Source: JAVVTR01 sp036653535 (GTDB lineage Bacteria > Bacteroidota > Bacteroidia > Bacteroidales > P3). Taken from it: a DNA stretch of 64,000 nt. The notes beneath the pieces were generated by a model. The model worked only from the letters and a program-made list of their open reading frames with translations, was not told where the DNA came from and made no database searches. The stretch spans positions 62,001 to 126,000 of the forward strand of contig JAVVTR010000001.1 of the NCBI GenBank assembly GCA_036653535.1, in the 5' to 3' direction. The translations under genes were made by a program, and so were the position numbers. Shown here in pieces: positions 9,306-17,172 of the stretch; the first letter of the stretch is position 1; every line of letters begins with the position of its first letter.

Positions 9306-9377
9306 TAAAATTACATATAAATTTCTTTAAAATCCCAAATTGTTAATAAATATTTCATTTTTTACCAAAAATTCCCA
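9306..9377 (-). promoter_or_regulatory. Candidate mra promoter and MraZ-box operator
   Basis: Read on the minus strand, TGGGA-like pentamers lie in exact 10-nt register at 9373-9377 (TGGGA), 9363-9367 (TGGTA), 9353-9357 (TGAAA) and again in phase at 9333-9337 (TGGGA). MraZ of E. coli binds TGGGN repeats with 5-nt spacers, the same register. A promoter candidate overlaps the proximal box: TTTG at 9339-9336, then 22 nt, then TAATTTTA (9313-9306), one mismatch from TAnnTTTG. Predicted start of transcription is about 19 nt before the mraZ ATG. The spacing is read directly; binding is inferred. Confidence 0.5.
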
Positions 9378-9860
9378 TTTAAGCCGAAAGTGTATTTTTA
9401 ACTCTCTTTGAAAAAGCAAAATACAGGGCTTTAATTATTATTTTTTGAAGTATTATTAGCTGATAATAAGCATTTTGAAGTATTTTTTGAAAATAGACAA
9501 TTTTATATTAAAATAAATTACAGAAACAGGGGATATGGAACGATTGCGTTAAGAAGAAAAAAATAATAGTAGCAGATGTAGACTAAAACATGATTTTTAG
9601 CCTTACCAAGGCAAGTGATCGCTGGTTCTATTAATACTATAATATTTATTTTCAGTATTTTGAGAGAGTATCTGCGCTCGTATTTGTTTGTGCTTCATAA
9701 TTTGAATGTTATTTCTATTTAATTTAAGCACTCTCTATTTTTCGAAAACAACATTATGGGCAACGAAAACCAAGGGTTATCTGCATATAATCGTTGGCAC
9801 GTTGGAGAAAGGTTTCTTTATTTCCAAGAATAGAAATATGGAAACGGAGCGAATTTTATG
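9378..9860. other. Long gene-free stretch between mraZ and the glsA leader
   Basis: No convincing gene is seen on either strand. The part nearest mraZ contains a direct repeat TTTTGAAGTATT (9443-9454 and 9473-9484) flanking the inverted TTATTA-GCTGA-TAATAA. Around 9600-9632 two small inverted motifs occur (GCCTTACCAAGGC and AGTGATCGCT). A 70-codon open frame at 9706-9918 has no recognisable features and ends inside the downstream duplication, so it is not called a gene. Confidence 0.5.
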
Positions 9861-9868
9861 TATTTTTG
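9837..9868 (+). promoter_or_regulatory. Promoter candidate for glsA-glsB
   Basis: TATTTTTG at 9861-9868 is an exact Bacteroidota -7 element (TAnnTTTG); TATG at 9837-9840, 20 nt upstream, is one mismatch from the -33 TTTG. Predicted start near 9875 would give a leader of about 190 nt that contains the whole 88-bp tandem duplication. Confidence 0.5.
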
Positions 9869-9926
9869 CAAAAAGATTCAAATTTGCACTTATAAAACGA
9901 ACAGGAGCTACTTACTAAAAAAATAT

Positions 9927-9983
9927 ATGAATAAGCCTCGTGGAGTTCCATACGCCCTATTTATTAAAATTATTTTCGTATGA
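9927..9983 (+). CDS. 18-codon leader ORF, copy 1
   Basis: Encodes MNKPRGVPYALFIKIIFV and then TGA, which overlaps the next ATG by the ATGA arrangement used for termination-reinitiation. Its twin lies 87 nt downstream. It has no known homologue that I recognise. Translation is inferred only from conservation between copies and the stop-start overlap. Confidence 0.35.
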   Translation: MNKPRGVPYALFIKIIFV

Positions 9984-10013
9984 AACAAACAGGATCTACC
10001 TATTAAAAAAAAT

Positions 10014-10070
10014 ATGAATAAGCCTCATGGAGTTCCATACGTCCTATTTATTAAAATTATTTTCGTATGA
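10014..10070 (+). CDS. 18-codon leader ORF, copy 2, coupled to glsA
   Basis: Encodes MNKPHGVPYVLFIKIIFV, differing from copy 1 by Arg5His and Ala10Val (both transitions). Its TGA (10068-10070) overlaps the glsA ATG (10067-10069), so a ribosome finishing here could restart on glsA. No Shine-Dalgarno site precedes glsA, which makes coupling a reasonable means of initiation. Confidence 0.45.
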   Translation: MNKPHGVPYVLFIKIIFV

Positions 10071-10918
10071 AAGATTTGAAAATAACCAATAAAACAATCG
10101 ATATAGAAAAAATTATACAATCAAAAAGTAAAAAGTTATACCGCTTTTTACCACGCTTCCTTATTAATTACCTCAAAAATATTTTACATGAACAAGACCT
10201 TAATGCTTATCTTTTCAAAAACAAAGATCTTTTTGGAATAGATTTTGCCACCGCTATTCTAAAGGATTTTGGTTGTAAAATAGATTTGGAGGGCGAAGAT
10301 CGAATAAGACCGGAAGGTAGGTTTATTTTAGCCTCCAATCATCCTTTAGGAGGATTAGACGGCATGGCCATAATTAGCGCTGTGGGAAAAATTCGGAAAA
10401 ATATTTTATTTCCAGTAAACGATTTTTTAATGGCTCTTCCTAACCTACGCCCCATTTTTATACCAATTAATAAAATAGGAAACAATACAGAAAACCACCA
10501 TGCTCTACAACAAGCTTTTGCATCGGATGCAACGCTACTTTTTTTCCCTGCCGGACTATGTTCCCGCAAACAAAAAAATGGACTTATAAGGGATTTACCT
10601 TGGAAAAAAACCTTTGTAACCCAAGCAAAAGAAACCCATAGAGATATTATTCCAGTATTTATTGATGGTAATAATTCCAATTTTTTTCATAATTTAGCCC
10701 GTTGGAGAGTTCGCTTAAAACTAAAATTTAATATTGAGCAAGCCTTTTTAGTAAATGAAATGTTTAAGCAACGTGGGCAACACATTAAAATTATTGTAGG
10801 TAAAGCAATTCCTTACGAGATTTTAGACAATCAATATTCCGATATGCAATGGGCTCAATTAATACAAACCCATGTATATCGTTTACAAGAAAATAAAGAC
10901 ATTGATTTTGTTTTTTAA
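10067..10918 (+). CDS. glsA: GlsA-like O-acyltransferase (PlsC family), glycine-lipid synthesis
   Basis: The 283-residue protein is a PlsC-type lysophospholipid acyltransferase homologue. The catalytic motif appears as SNHPLGGLDGM (about 90-100), where His and Asp are five residues apart rather than the common four; to my recollection this HPLGGxDG form is usual in the Bacteroidota/OlsA-like branch. A conserved FPAG motif follows near 160. In Bacteroides, GlsA O-acylates N-acyl-glycine to make diacylated glycine lipid. The next gene, 13 nt downstream, is the matching N-acyltransferase, which supports this over general phospholipid synthesis. No membrane span is obvious, so it is probably peripheral. 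Confidence 0.8.
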   Translation: MKDLKITNKTIDIEKIIQSKSKKLYRFLPRFLINYLKNILHEQDLNAYLFKNKDLFGIDFATAILKDFGCKIDLEGEDRIRPEGRFILASNHPLGGLDGMAIISAVGKIRKNILFPVNDFLMALPNLRPIFIPINKIGNNTENHHALQQAFASDATLLFFPAGLCSRKQKNGLIRDLPWKKTFVTQAKETHRDIIPVFIDGNNSNFFHNLARWRVRLKLKFNIEQAFLVNEMFKQRGQHIKIIVGKAIPYEILDNQYSDMQWAQLIQTHVYRLQENKDIDFVF

Positions 10919-10931
10919 TAATTAATTATTT

Positions 10932-11849
10932 ATGCAAGAGATCATAGCTCCAGTGCCACGGAATTTACTAAAGAAAGAGTTGACGAAAGAGCGATTTCTT
11001 AGGAATACCAATTATGGGGAACGTCAAGTATACATCATTACAGCGCATGATTCTCCTCATAGCATGCAAGAAATAGGCCGCCTTAGAGAATTTACTTTTA
11101 GAGAAGCTGGAGGAGGTAGAGGAGAAAGTGTAGATATAGACGAATTTGATACTATGAATAATCCCTACAAGCAATTGTTGGTTTGGGATCCAAAAGATGA
11201 ACAAATTGTAGGTGGGTATCGTTTTTTGGAGGGTCCTCAAGTACAAATAACGGCTAATGGAATGCCTTTATTGTCCACTACGGAAATTTTTTCCTTTTCC
11301 GATCGCTTTCTAAAAGACTATCTTCCAAAAACCATCGAATTGGGAAGATCTTTTATACAACCATCCTATCAATCTTCACGTAAAGGTATTTTTTCCTTAG
11401 ATAACCTTTGGGATGGCTTAGGTGGTTTGGTTAATCTTTATCCTAAAAATGAATACTTTTTTGGAAAAGTAACTATGTACACTTCTTTTCAAAAAGAAGC
11501 ACGAGATACCTTACTTTATTTTGTAAAAAAATATCATCAAGACCACGATTTGTTAATTGTACCTATCGAACCACTAAAACTTATTACTCCTGAAGAAAAA
11601 TTAGAAAAGCTGTTTCAAGGTTTAAGTTTAGAGGATGCTTTTAAAGTCGCCATTAAACGAATTCGTGAATTGGGCGAAAATATTCCTCCTCTTTTCAGTT
11701 CCTATCTTAAACTTTCTCCAACTATGAAGTCTTTTGGAACTGCCATCAATAATCATTTTGGAAATGTAGAAGAAACTGGTATTCTTATTAAAATAGACGA
11801 AATTTACCATAGTAAAAAAGAAAGACACATTTCCCAAAATAGAAAATAG
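10932..11849 (+). CDS. glsB: GlsB-like N-acyltransferase (GNAT/OlsB-type)
   Basis: The 305-residue protein belongs to the GNAT-fold acyl-ACP N-acyltransferases formerly called hemolysin-like. Characteristic stretches are RLREFTFREAGGGRGESVDIDEFD (acceptor/acyl region, about 50-73), KQLLVWDPKDEQIVGGYRF (about 79-97) and TIELGRSFIQPSYQ (about 136-149). In Bacteroides thetaiotaomicron the homologue GlsB makes N-acyl-glycine, the first step of glycine-lipid synthesis. Pairing with an O-acyltransferase directly upstream mirrors the glsB/glsA pair. Amino-acid specificity (glycine versus ornithine) cannot be read from sequence. Confidence 0.82.
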   Translation: MQEIIAPVPRNLLKKELTKERFLRNTNYGERQVYIITAHDSPHSMQEIGRLREFTFREAGGGRGESVDIDEFDTMNNPYKQLLVWDPKDEQIVGGYRFLEGPQVQITANGMPLLSTTEIFSFSDRFLKDYLPKTIELGRSFIQPSYQSSRKGIFSLDNLWDGLGGLVNLYPKNEYFFGKVTMYTSFQKEARDTLLYFVKKYHQDHDLLIVPIEPLKLITPEEKLEKLFQGLSLEDAFKVAIKRIRELGENIPPLFSSYLKLSPTMKSFGTAINNHFGNVEETGILIKIDEIYHSKKERHISQNRK

Positions 11850-11901
11850 GAAAATAGACAACACGGGTAGAAAACTATTCCTATATTTTGTATAAAACGA
11901 G

Positions 11902-11929
11902 AATGTTGCAAAGCAAATGTTGCAAAGCA
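11902..11929 (+). repeat. 14-bp perfect tandem repeat before engB
   Basis: AATGTTGCAAAGCA occurs twice back to back (11902-11915 and 11916-11929), 46 bp upstream of engB. It could be a regulatory site or simply one of the many short intergenic duplications in this chromosome. Confidence 0.8.
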
Positions 11930-11974
11930 TAGATGTGTAAGCAAATTCCATAAAATTATTAAACCCATTTACAC

Positions 11975-12571
11975 ATGAAAATTACTAAAGCAGAATTTGT
12001 AATTAGTAGTGGAGATTATACCCAATGTCCTAAACTAAATGTACCTGAATACGCATTTATAGGCAGGTCTAATGTTGGAAAATCTTCTCTAATCAATATG
12101 CTAACCGGAGTTTCTGGTCTTGCAAAAACTTCCTCTAAACCAGGCAAGACACAGTGTATAAACCATTTTACCATCAATCAAAATCAGTGGTTTTTAGTAG
12201 ATTTACCAGGATACGGTTTTGCCCGTGTCTCCAAAGAGAACAAAGAAAAATGGAAAGCAATGACCGAAAATTATCTTCTGAAACGAAATAATTTGTGTTG
12301 TGTCTTTGTTTTGGTCGATATGCGTCTCACTCCTCAAAAAATAGACTTAGCTTTTATGGAATGGTTGGGAAATAGTCATATCCCTTTTACCATTCTTGGC
12401 ACTAAAACAGACAAAGTTTCTGCGCCTCTTCTTGCTATCCACCTACAAGCTTTAAACGAAGAAATGAGTAAAATATGGCAACCCCTACCAACTATCATTC
12501 TCACCTCTGCACAAACAAAATTGGGTAAAGAAGATATTTTAAACCTTATAGACTCCATAAATAATTATTAA
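11975..12571 (+). CDS. engB: EngB (YsxC/YihA), ribosome-biogenesis GTPase
   Basis: TRAFAC-class GTPase needed for 50S subunit assembly. The 198 residues contain the G1 loop GRSNVGKSSL (about 30-39), switch I region with KPGKTQ (about 57-62), G3 DLPGYG (about 75-80), G4 TKTD (about 142-145) and the G5 TSA near 178. Length is typical. It is separated by about 125 bp from glsB and by about 190 bp from mutA, so it may be transcribed alone. Confidence 0.96.
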   Translation: MKITKAEFVISSGDYTQCPKLNVPEYAFIGRSNVGKSSLINMLTGVSGLAKTSSKPGKTQCINHFTINQNQWFLVDLPGYGFARVSKENKEKWKAMTENYLLKRNNLCCVFVLVDMRLTPQKIDLAFMEWLGNSHIPFTILGTKTDKVSAPLLAIHLQALNEEMSKIWQPLPTIILTSAQTKLGKEDILNLIDSINNY

Positions 12572-12598
12572 TTTAAGAAGCTACTTAAAATCATTTAA

Positions 12599-12627
12599 GC
12601 AACTTCTTAAAAGGTCAACTTCTTAAA
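12599..12627 (+). repeat. 13-bp direct repeat with 16-bp period before mutA
   Basis: CAACTTCTTAAAA occurs at 12599-12611 and 12615-12627; a weaker third match (CTACTTAAAA) lies just upstream near 12580. It ends 15 bp before the mutA -7 element, so an activator or repressor site is possible. Confidence 0.6.
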
Positions 12628-12642
12628 ACCATTTTTTTTTAC

Positions 12643-12650
12643 TATCTTTG
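12643..12650 (+). promoter_or_regulatory. -7 promoter element for mutA
   Basis: TATCTTTG is an exact TAnnTTTG match. No TTTG lies 19-21 nt upstream; instead the CAACTTCTTAAAA repeats occupy that position. The predicted leader to the ATG at 12763 is about 105 nt. Confidence 0.45.
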
Positions 12651-12762
12651 CGGGCCTTTCGGCTTCTATGCAAAAGAAGTTTATTATAAGCTTTTATAGT
12701 CATTTATGATTACTTGCACAGAAAAGATCTTAGAAAATAAACTATATAATTACCTATATATT

Positions 12763-14634
12763 ATGAGCAACGACAGCAAATTATTTGCGGAATTTCCTCC
12801 CATTAGTACTAAAGAATGGGAAGATGTTATCGTAAAAGACCTGAAAGGGGCCGATTATGAAAAAAAATTAGTTTGGAAAACCACAGAAGGTTTTAAAGTA
12901 AAGCCTTATTACCGAAAGGAAGACCTGGAAAGTATAAGCTACTTGCAATGCAAGCCGGGAGAATTTCCATATACTCGTGGAGATAAAGCCGTTAATAATC
13001 ATTGGGAAGTTCGTCAGGATTTCAAAATTAAAGACATTAATAAATGTAATGCTTTAGCAAAGCAAGCCGCCCAAAAAGGAGTCCAATCCGTAGGACTTTG
13101 TGCCAGCACCGTAGAAAATCTCACCCAAATGGAAGCTTTGCTTTTTGGCATAGATCCTATTAAAACAGGCATGCATTTTATTTGCTCTAAATCTTACGAA
13201 CATACCTTAGATTTATTTGTTCAATTTTTAGAAAAATCCAAAATAGATACAACGAAAGTTTATGGCTCCATAAACTTCGATCCCATCCACTTTGCTTTAA
13301 CTCATGGCGATTTCTATGAATCTTTCGAAAAGAATATAATAGAAACCAAAAACATATTTACCAAATTTGCGAAAAAATTACCTAATTTTCGCTTGATTAC
13401 TATTAATGCAGGATGCCTACACAACAGTGGATCTTCTATTATACAAGAGTTAGGCTTCGGTTTAGCTTGGGCCAATGAGTATTTGGTACAATTAACTCAA
13501 AATGGCCTTGGTATAGACGAAATTGCCCCTCGTATAGGATTCTCCTTTGCTATGGGATCCAATTATTTTATGGAAATAGCTAAAATCCGTGCTGCTCGTA
13601 TGCTTTGGGCTCAAATCGTAAAACAGTATCATCCTACCCAAGAAAAAAGCTGCTGCGCCTTTATACACGCTGTTTCTTCCTCTTGGAATAAATCTACTTA
13701 CGATCCTTATGTGAACCTACTTCGCTCTACGACCGAAACTATGAGTTCTGCCATAGGAGGAGCCGATTCTATCAATGTTACTCCTTTTTCTGAAGCATTT
13801 CAAGATATGGACGATTTTTCTGCAAGAATAGCACGTAACCAACAAATCATTCTTAAAGAAGAATCTTTTATGGATAAAATTGCAGATCCTGCGGCCGGTT
13901 CGTATTATGTGGAAAATTTAACAGATTCTATTGCCCAATATAGTTGGAAAAACTTCCTTACTGTTGAAGATATGGGCGGATTTAACAAAGCTTTTGAAAG
14001 TGACTTTATACAAATAGAAGTAGAAAAAAGTGCGTTGGCTCACAACACCGATATGGCTACTCGTAAAATCGTTCTTACTGGCGTAAATCAATTTCCTAAT
14101 CTTACAGAAAGTATGCTCGACGAAATAAAAGTTTCTACCCCTTGTGCTTGTGCTTCCAAAGTGGTGGCTAAGCACAAAAAACTCCAACCTTATCGTGGAG
14201 CAGAAGCCTTTGAAAGCCTTCGTTTAGAAACGGAAAAACATGCACAGAAAAACGGTAAAAGACCTAAAGTTTTTTTACTTACTTACGGAAACTTAAGTAT
14301 GCGTAAAGCTCGTGCAGGTTTTGCTACCAATTTCTTTGGCTGCGCTGGATATGAAATAATAGATAATGCAGGTTTTAAAACACCTATCGAAGGAGCTCAA
14401 GCCGCTCTAAACGCAAAAGCAGACGTGGTGGTTTTATGTAGTAGTGATGAGGAATACGCCGAATTGGTATCTGCTACTTGTCCCGAACTCCAAGGAAAGA
14501 CTAAAATTGTAGTAGCTGGATTCCCTAAAGATTCTATAGACGATTTTAAAAAACAAGGAGTAGAAGAATTTATTCATGTAAAATCAAACGTATTAGAAAT
14601 TCTTCAAAATTGCCAAAAGCAACTACTAAAATAA
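12763..14634 (+). CDS. mutA: Methylmalonyl-CoA mutase small subunit
   Basis: Non-catalytic beta subunit of the heterodimeric B12-dependent mutase interconverting succinyl-CoA and methylmalonyl-CoA. The 623-residue product starts MSNDSKLFAEFPP; an upstream in-frame ATG at 12706 would add 19 unconserved residues and is not preferred. The barrel domain is complete (DPAAGSYYVENLTD near 390 is diagnostic), and the C-terminal B12-like domain lacks the DxHxxG cobalamin-binding motif (RKARAGFATNFFGCAGYEI instead), as expected for the small subunit. The catalytic large subunit normally lies directly downstream; here a terminator and an unrelated transporter follow, so the partner must be elsewhere. 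Its product feeds the mce-mmd operon at 26582. Confidence 0.93.
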   Translation: MSNDSKLFAEFPPISTKEWEDVIVKDLKGADYEKKLVWKTTEGFKVKPYYRKEDLESISYLQCKPGEFPYTRGDKAVNNHWEVRQDFKIKDINKCNALAKQAAQKGVQSVGLCASTVENLTQMEALLFGIDPIKTGMHFICSKSYEHTLDLFVQFLEKSKIDTTKVYGSINFDPIHFALTHGDFYESFEKNIIETKNIFTKFAKKLPNFRLITINAGCLHNSGSSIIQELGFGLAWANEYLVQLTQNGLGIDEIAPRIGFSFAMGSNYFMEIAKIRAARMLWAQIVKQYHPTQEKSCCAFIHAVSSSWNKSTYDPYVNLLRSTTETMSSAIGGADSINVTPFSEAFQDMDDFSARIARNQQIILKEESFMDKIADPAAGSYYVENLTDSIAQYSWKNFLTVEDMGGFNKAFESDFIQIEVEKSALAHNTDMATRKIVLTGVNQFPNLTESMLDEIKVSTPCACASKVVAKHKKLQPYRGAEAFESLRLETEKHAQKNGKRPKVFLLTYGNLSMRKARAGFATNFFGCAGYEIIDNAGFKTPIEGAQAALNAKADVVVLCSSDEEYAELVSATCPELQGKTKIVVAGFPKDSIDDFKKQGVEEFIHVKSNVLEILQNCQKQLLK

Positions 14635-14695
14635 ATGATAGCGTATTTACCGATTGCACCCATAGTTTACGCAATTTATGAAAGATAGCATCTTG

Positions 14696-14722
14696 AAAAA
14701 GGCAACCTAAGGTTGCCTTTTT
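14696..14722 (+). terminator. Rho-independent terminator after mutA
   Basis: Perfect 12-bp stem AAAAAGGCAACC / GGTTGCCTTTTT with a 3-nt loop (TAA) and a built-in T-run. It closes the mutA transcript and confirms that no mutB is co-transcribed. Confidence 0.88.
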
Positions 14723-14832
14723 CTTTCCATTTTTACGTCCCAAAAACCTTATATCAAATTCCGTTCTCCTAATTGGGCATTTGGAAATAACGTAACGAAA
14801 TATTTTGTGTGTAGTTTCAAATTTTTATTTTT

Positions 14833-15441
14833 ATGAGCTTTTTATCCTTAATTCTCTTATCCATTGCCCTGTCCTTGGATTGTTTTGCCATCTGCCTTAT
14901 TTTTGGAGCACAAAGAGCAGCCTTAAAAGCAGCCTTGAAACCGGGAGCCGAAGATCCTTTTCCGCCTCTTAAATGGGAAGCTATAAAGATAGCTTTCATC
15001 TTTGCAGCTTTTCATATACTTATGATTTGTGCAGGTTGGTTCTTGGGCTACAGTTTTATGAAATATATTGATATTTTCGACCACTGGATAGCTTTTGGGC
15101 TTTTGGCTGGAATTGGTATTAAAATGATATTGGATGGGTATAACGAAAGTGAACGCCGTACAAGGGTTCACTCCATGAACCAATGGGGAACCTTACTCCT
15201 TCTTGGATTAGCAACCAGTATAGATGCTTTTGCCGTTGGAATAAGCCTTAGCTTATCTTCCGTTTCCTTACTTAAAACATGTATTTGCGTACCTTCTGTA
15301 CTTATCATTCTTACCTTATTAGCCATTTATTTAGGCTCCAAAGCTAAAATGTTTTCTCCAAAAGCCATCCATCTTATAGGAGGATTGCTTTTGATAGGTA
15401 TAGGAATACGCATACTTTTACAGCATGAATTTGGTTTATAA
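14833..15441 (+). CDS. mntP: MntP-type manganese efflux pump
   Basis: Small membrane exporter of Mn2+ of the LysE superfamily. The 202-residue protein shows six hydrophobic segments in two related halves, each opening with the family motif: SIALSLDCFAI (about 10-20) and GLATSIDAFAVGI (about 124-136), whose aspartates line the ion path. A hydrophilic loop of about 20 residues in the first half is slightly longer than in E. coli. I see no yybP-ykoY-type riboswitch in the 110 bp upstream, so how Mn2+ controls it is not visible. Terminators on both sides make it monocistronic. Confidence 0.88.
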   Translation: MSFLSLILLSIALSLDCFAICLIFGAQRAALKAALKPGAEDPFPPLKWEAIKIAFIFAAFHILMICAGWFLGYSFMKYIDIFDHWIAFGLLAGIGIKMILDGYNESERRTRVHSMNQWGTLLLLGLATSIDAFAVGISLSLSSVSLLKTCICVPSVLIILTLLAIYLGSKAKMFSPKAIHLIGGLLLIGIGIRILLQHEFGL

Positions 15442-15473
15442 ATGCTCTTTCTCCTATTTAAAGGAATAACCTT

Positions 15474-15494
15474 AGGGAAAATTTCCCTTTTTTC
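15474..15494 (+). terminator. Terminator after mntP
   Basis: AGGGAAA-A-TTTCCCT (15474-15488) is a perfect 7-bp stem with a single-base loop, followed by a T-run to about 15492. Confidence 0.7.
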
Positions 15495-15529
15495 TTTTAA
15501 AACTGTTTAAACTAAAAATATAGAATAAA

Positions 15530-15994
15530 ATGGGTAAACTCAGTATTACAAAAATATTTTCTTTTGAAGCCGCTCATGCCTTGAAAAATTACGATGGCCT
15601 TTGTGCTAATATTCACGGGCATTCCTATAAACTCGAGGTTACCGTTCACTCCCTTTCTATCAATGGAAATCCTGGCGATTTTTTGAGGAATGAAGCCAAT
15701 CCTAAATGTGGCATGATTTTAGATTTTGGAGACTTGAAAAAATGTGTAAACCAATATATCATAGAAGAGTTTGACCATGCCTTGATTTTAAACAAACAAA
15801 CGGACCCCTCTTTAATTGCATCTCTCCAAAAAAATTATCAAAAAATTTTAGTTTTCCCTTTTCAACCTACCAGCGAAAATCTTTTATTAGAATTTGCTTC
15901 ACGACTGTTAAAAAACCTACCAATTAATATACATTTGGCTAAAATACGCCTTTACGAGACCTCTACTTCTTTTACCGATTGGGAAAACGAGTAA
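15530..15994 (+). CDS. queD: QueD, 6-carboxy-tetrahydropterin synthase
   Basis: Zinc enzyme converting dihydroneopterin triphosphate to 6-carboxytetrahydropterin, the second step of queuosine (preQ0) synthesis. The 154 residues have the PTPS fold signature: FEAAHAL with the first Zn-binding His (about 11-17), CANIHGHSY with the catalytic Cys and two more Zn ligands (about 25-33), GMILDFGDLK (about 60-69), FDHALIL (about 81-87) and a C-terminal RLYETSTS (about 140-147). queA, which acts later in the same pathway, is present at 41328-42575. apbE follows 31 nt downstream on the same strand. Confidence 0.9.
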   Translation: MGKLSITKIFSFEAAHALKNYDGLCANIHGHSYKLEVTVHSLSINGNPGDFLRNEANPKCGMILDFGDLKKCVNQYIIEEFDHALILNKQTDPSLIASLQKNYQKILVFPFQPTSENLLLEFASRLLKNLPINIHLAKIRLYETSTSFTDWENE

Positions 15995-16025
15995 AACTGT
16001 ATAAATAAAAAAATCTTTTAAACGT

Positions 16026-17093
16026 ATGCTATTTTCATTTCTTAAAAACAGAGGAACCACCTCTATTATCTGCATGTTTCTTGCTTTCGGTTTCGCCTTT
16101 TTGGGTGGATGCACACCAAAAAATCCAAAAACTCCTTTACAAAAAATAGAAGGTATCGCACAAGGTTCCTACTACCAAATTTCCTATTATGGTACCAATA
16201 AGCAAAATTTGCAATCTTCCATAGACTCTATTCTCCAAGTTTTTGATATGTGTGCTTCTTTATGGCAAGATAGTTCATTAATTTCCAAAGTAAATCGCGG
16301 AGAAAAGGTAGTATTAGATTCTATGTTTATAGATATGTTCAATAAGTCGTGTGAAATATCCGAGCTCACAGATGGTGCCTTTGATATTACTGTTGGACCT
16401 TTAGTCCAAGCTTACGGCTTTTCCAAAGGAAATGGGAAAGGGGCCATATTCTCTGCTGCAAAACTGGATTCTCTCTTAGCTAATGTAGGTTGGAAAAAAA
16501 TCCATATAGTAAATCAACATCTCATTAAAGAGGTTCCTAATATGAAAATAGACTTTAATGCTATTGCTCAAGGTTACTGCGCCGACTTAATAGGGAAATA
16601 TCTCGAAAGCAGAGGTATTGACCGATATTTAGTGGATATAGGTGGGGAAATAACCGCTAAAGGTGTTAAAGACAATGGAGAAGCATGGACCATTGGAATA
16701 GAAAAACCAGCTCCTAATGCGGGTGCCAATCCTGCTATCTTTACCAAATTACACTTAGAAAATCTATCCTTAGTTACTTCTGGAAATTATCGAAAATACT
16801 TTGAAATAAATGGAAAACGCTATTCTCATACTATAGATCCGACTACCGGATGCCCCATAAAACATGGGCTTCTTAGTGCCAGTGTTATCTGTAAAGAGGC
16901 ATGGAAAGCCGATGCATTAGCAACAGCCTTTATGGTTATGGGAGTAGAAAAAACACAAAATTTTATAAAACTACATCCGGAATATGAAGTATTCTTGATA
17001 TATTCCAACAACGAAAATTCTCATCCTCAAGATTCCAACAAGGGGTTTCAAACTTGGTCTTCTAAAGGGTTTAAAACATTTACCTCTCGCTAA
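16026..17093 (+). CDS. apbE: ApbE-family FAD:protein FMN transferase lipoprotein
   Basis: Periplasmic enzyme that attaches FMN covalently to Ser/Thr of membrane redox subunits such as NqrB/NqrC or RnfG. The 355-residue product opens with a lipoprotein signal (hydrophobic core then LGGC, Cys at about 30). The body holds IAQGSYYQISYYGT, GAFDITVGPLVQAYGF (about 119-134), DFNAIAQGYCAD (Mg/FAD site, about 180-191), VDIGGEI (about 203-209), and YSHTIDPTTGCPI (about 271-283), all ApbE hallmarks. No target flavoprotein is encoded in the window. Confidence 0.92.
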   Translation: MLFSFLKNRGTTSIICMFLAFGFAFLGGCTPKNPKTPLQKIEGIAQGSYYQISYYGTNKQNLQSSIDSILQVFDMCASLWQDSSLISKVNRGEKVVLDSMFIDMFNKSCEISELTDGAFDITVGPLVQAYGFSKGNGKGAIFSAAKLDSLLANVGWKKIHIVNQHLIKEVPNMKIDFNAIAQGYCADLIGKYLESRGIDRYLVDIGGEITAKGVKDNGEAWTIGIEKPAPNAGANPAIFTKLHLENLSLVTSGNYRKYFEINGKRYSHTIDPTTGCPIKHGLLSASVICKEAWKADALATAFMVMGVEKTQNFIKLHPEYEVFLIYSNNENSHPQDSNKGFQTWSSKGFKTFTSR

Positions 17094-17135
17094 AAACGAT
17101 CTGTTTTACCTAAGAAAGGTCTTTTTGAAAATTGT

Positions 17136-17172
17136 ACTCCCCTCTAATAAAAACTTCACTCCCCTCTAATAA
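17136..17172. repeat. 15-bp direct repeat duplicating the end of the helicase gene
   Basis: ACTCCCCTCTAATAA occurs at 17136-17150 and 17158-17172 (period 22). The second copy contains part of the helicase stop region (the last codons Ile-Arg-Gly-Glu), so a copy of the gene's 3' tip now lies just beyond its stop, between two convergent genes. Confidence 0.8.

Larger units (their letters stand above)
9899..10074 (+). repeat. 88-bp tandem duplication overlapping the glsA start
   Basis: Two direct copies with period 88 (about 9899-9986 and 9987-10074) differ at only a handful of positions. Each contains an 18-codon ORF ending in the overlap ATGA. In copy 2 that ATG is the glsA start codon; in copy 1 the same ATG opens a dead-end frame, MKQTGSTY-stop (9980-10006). 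The glsA translation-initiation region has thus been duplicated, leaving a decoy upstream. Confidence 0.85.

Noticed and set aside
9706..9918. 70-codon frame before glsA
   Set aside because: No recognisable features; it ends inside the 88-bp duplication and probably overlaps a promoter.
14724..14832. Possible manganese riboswitch upstream of mntP
   Set aside because: Only about 110 bp, without the paired GC-rich helices and conserved loops of the yybP-ykoY motif.
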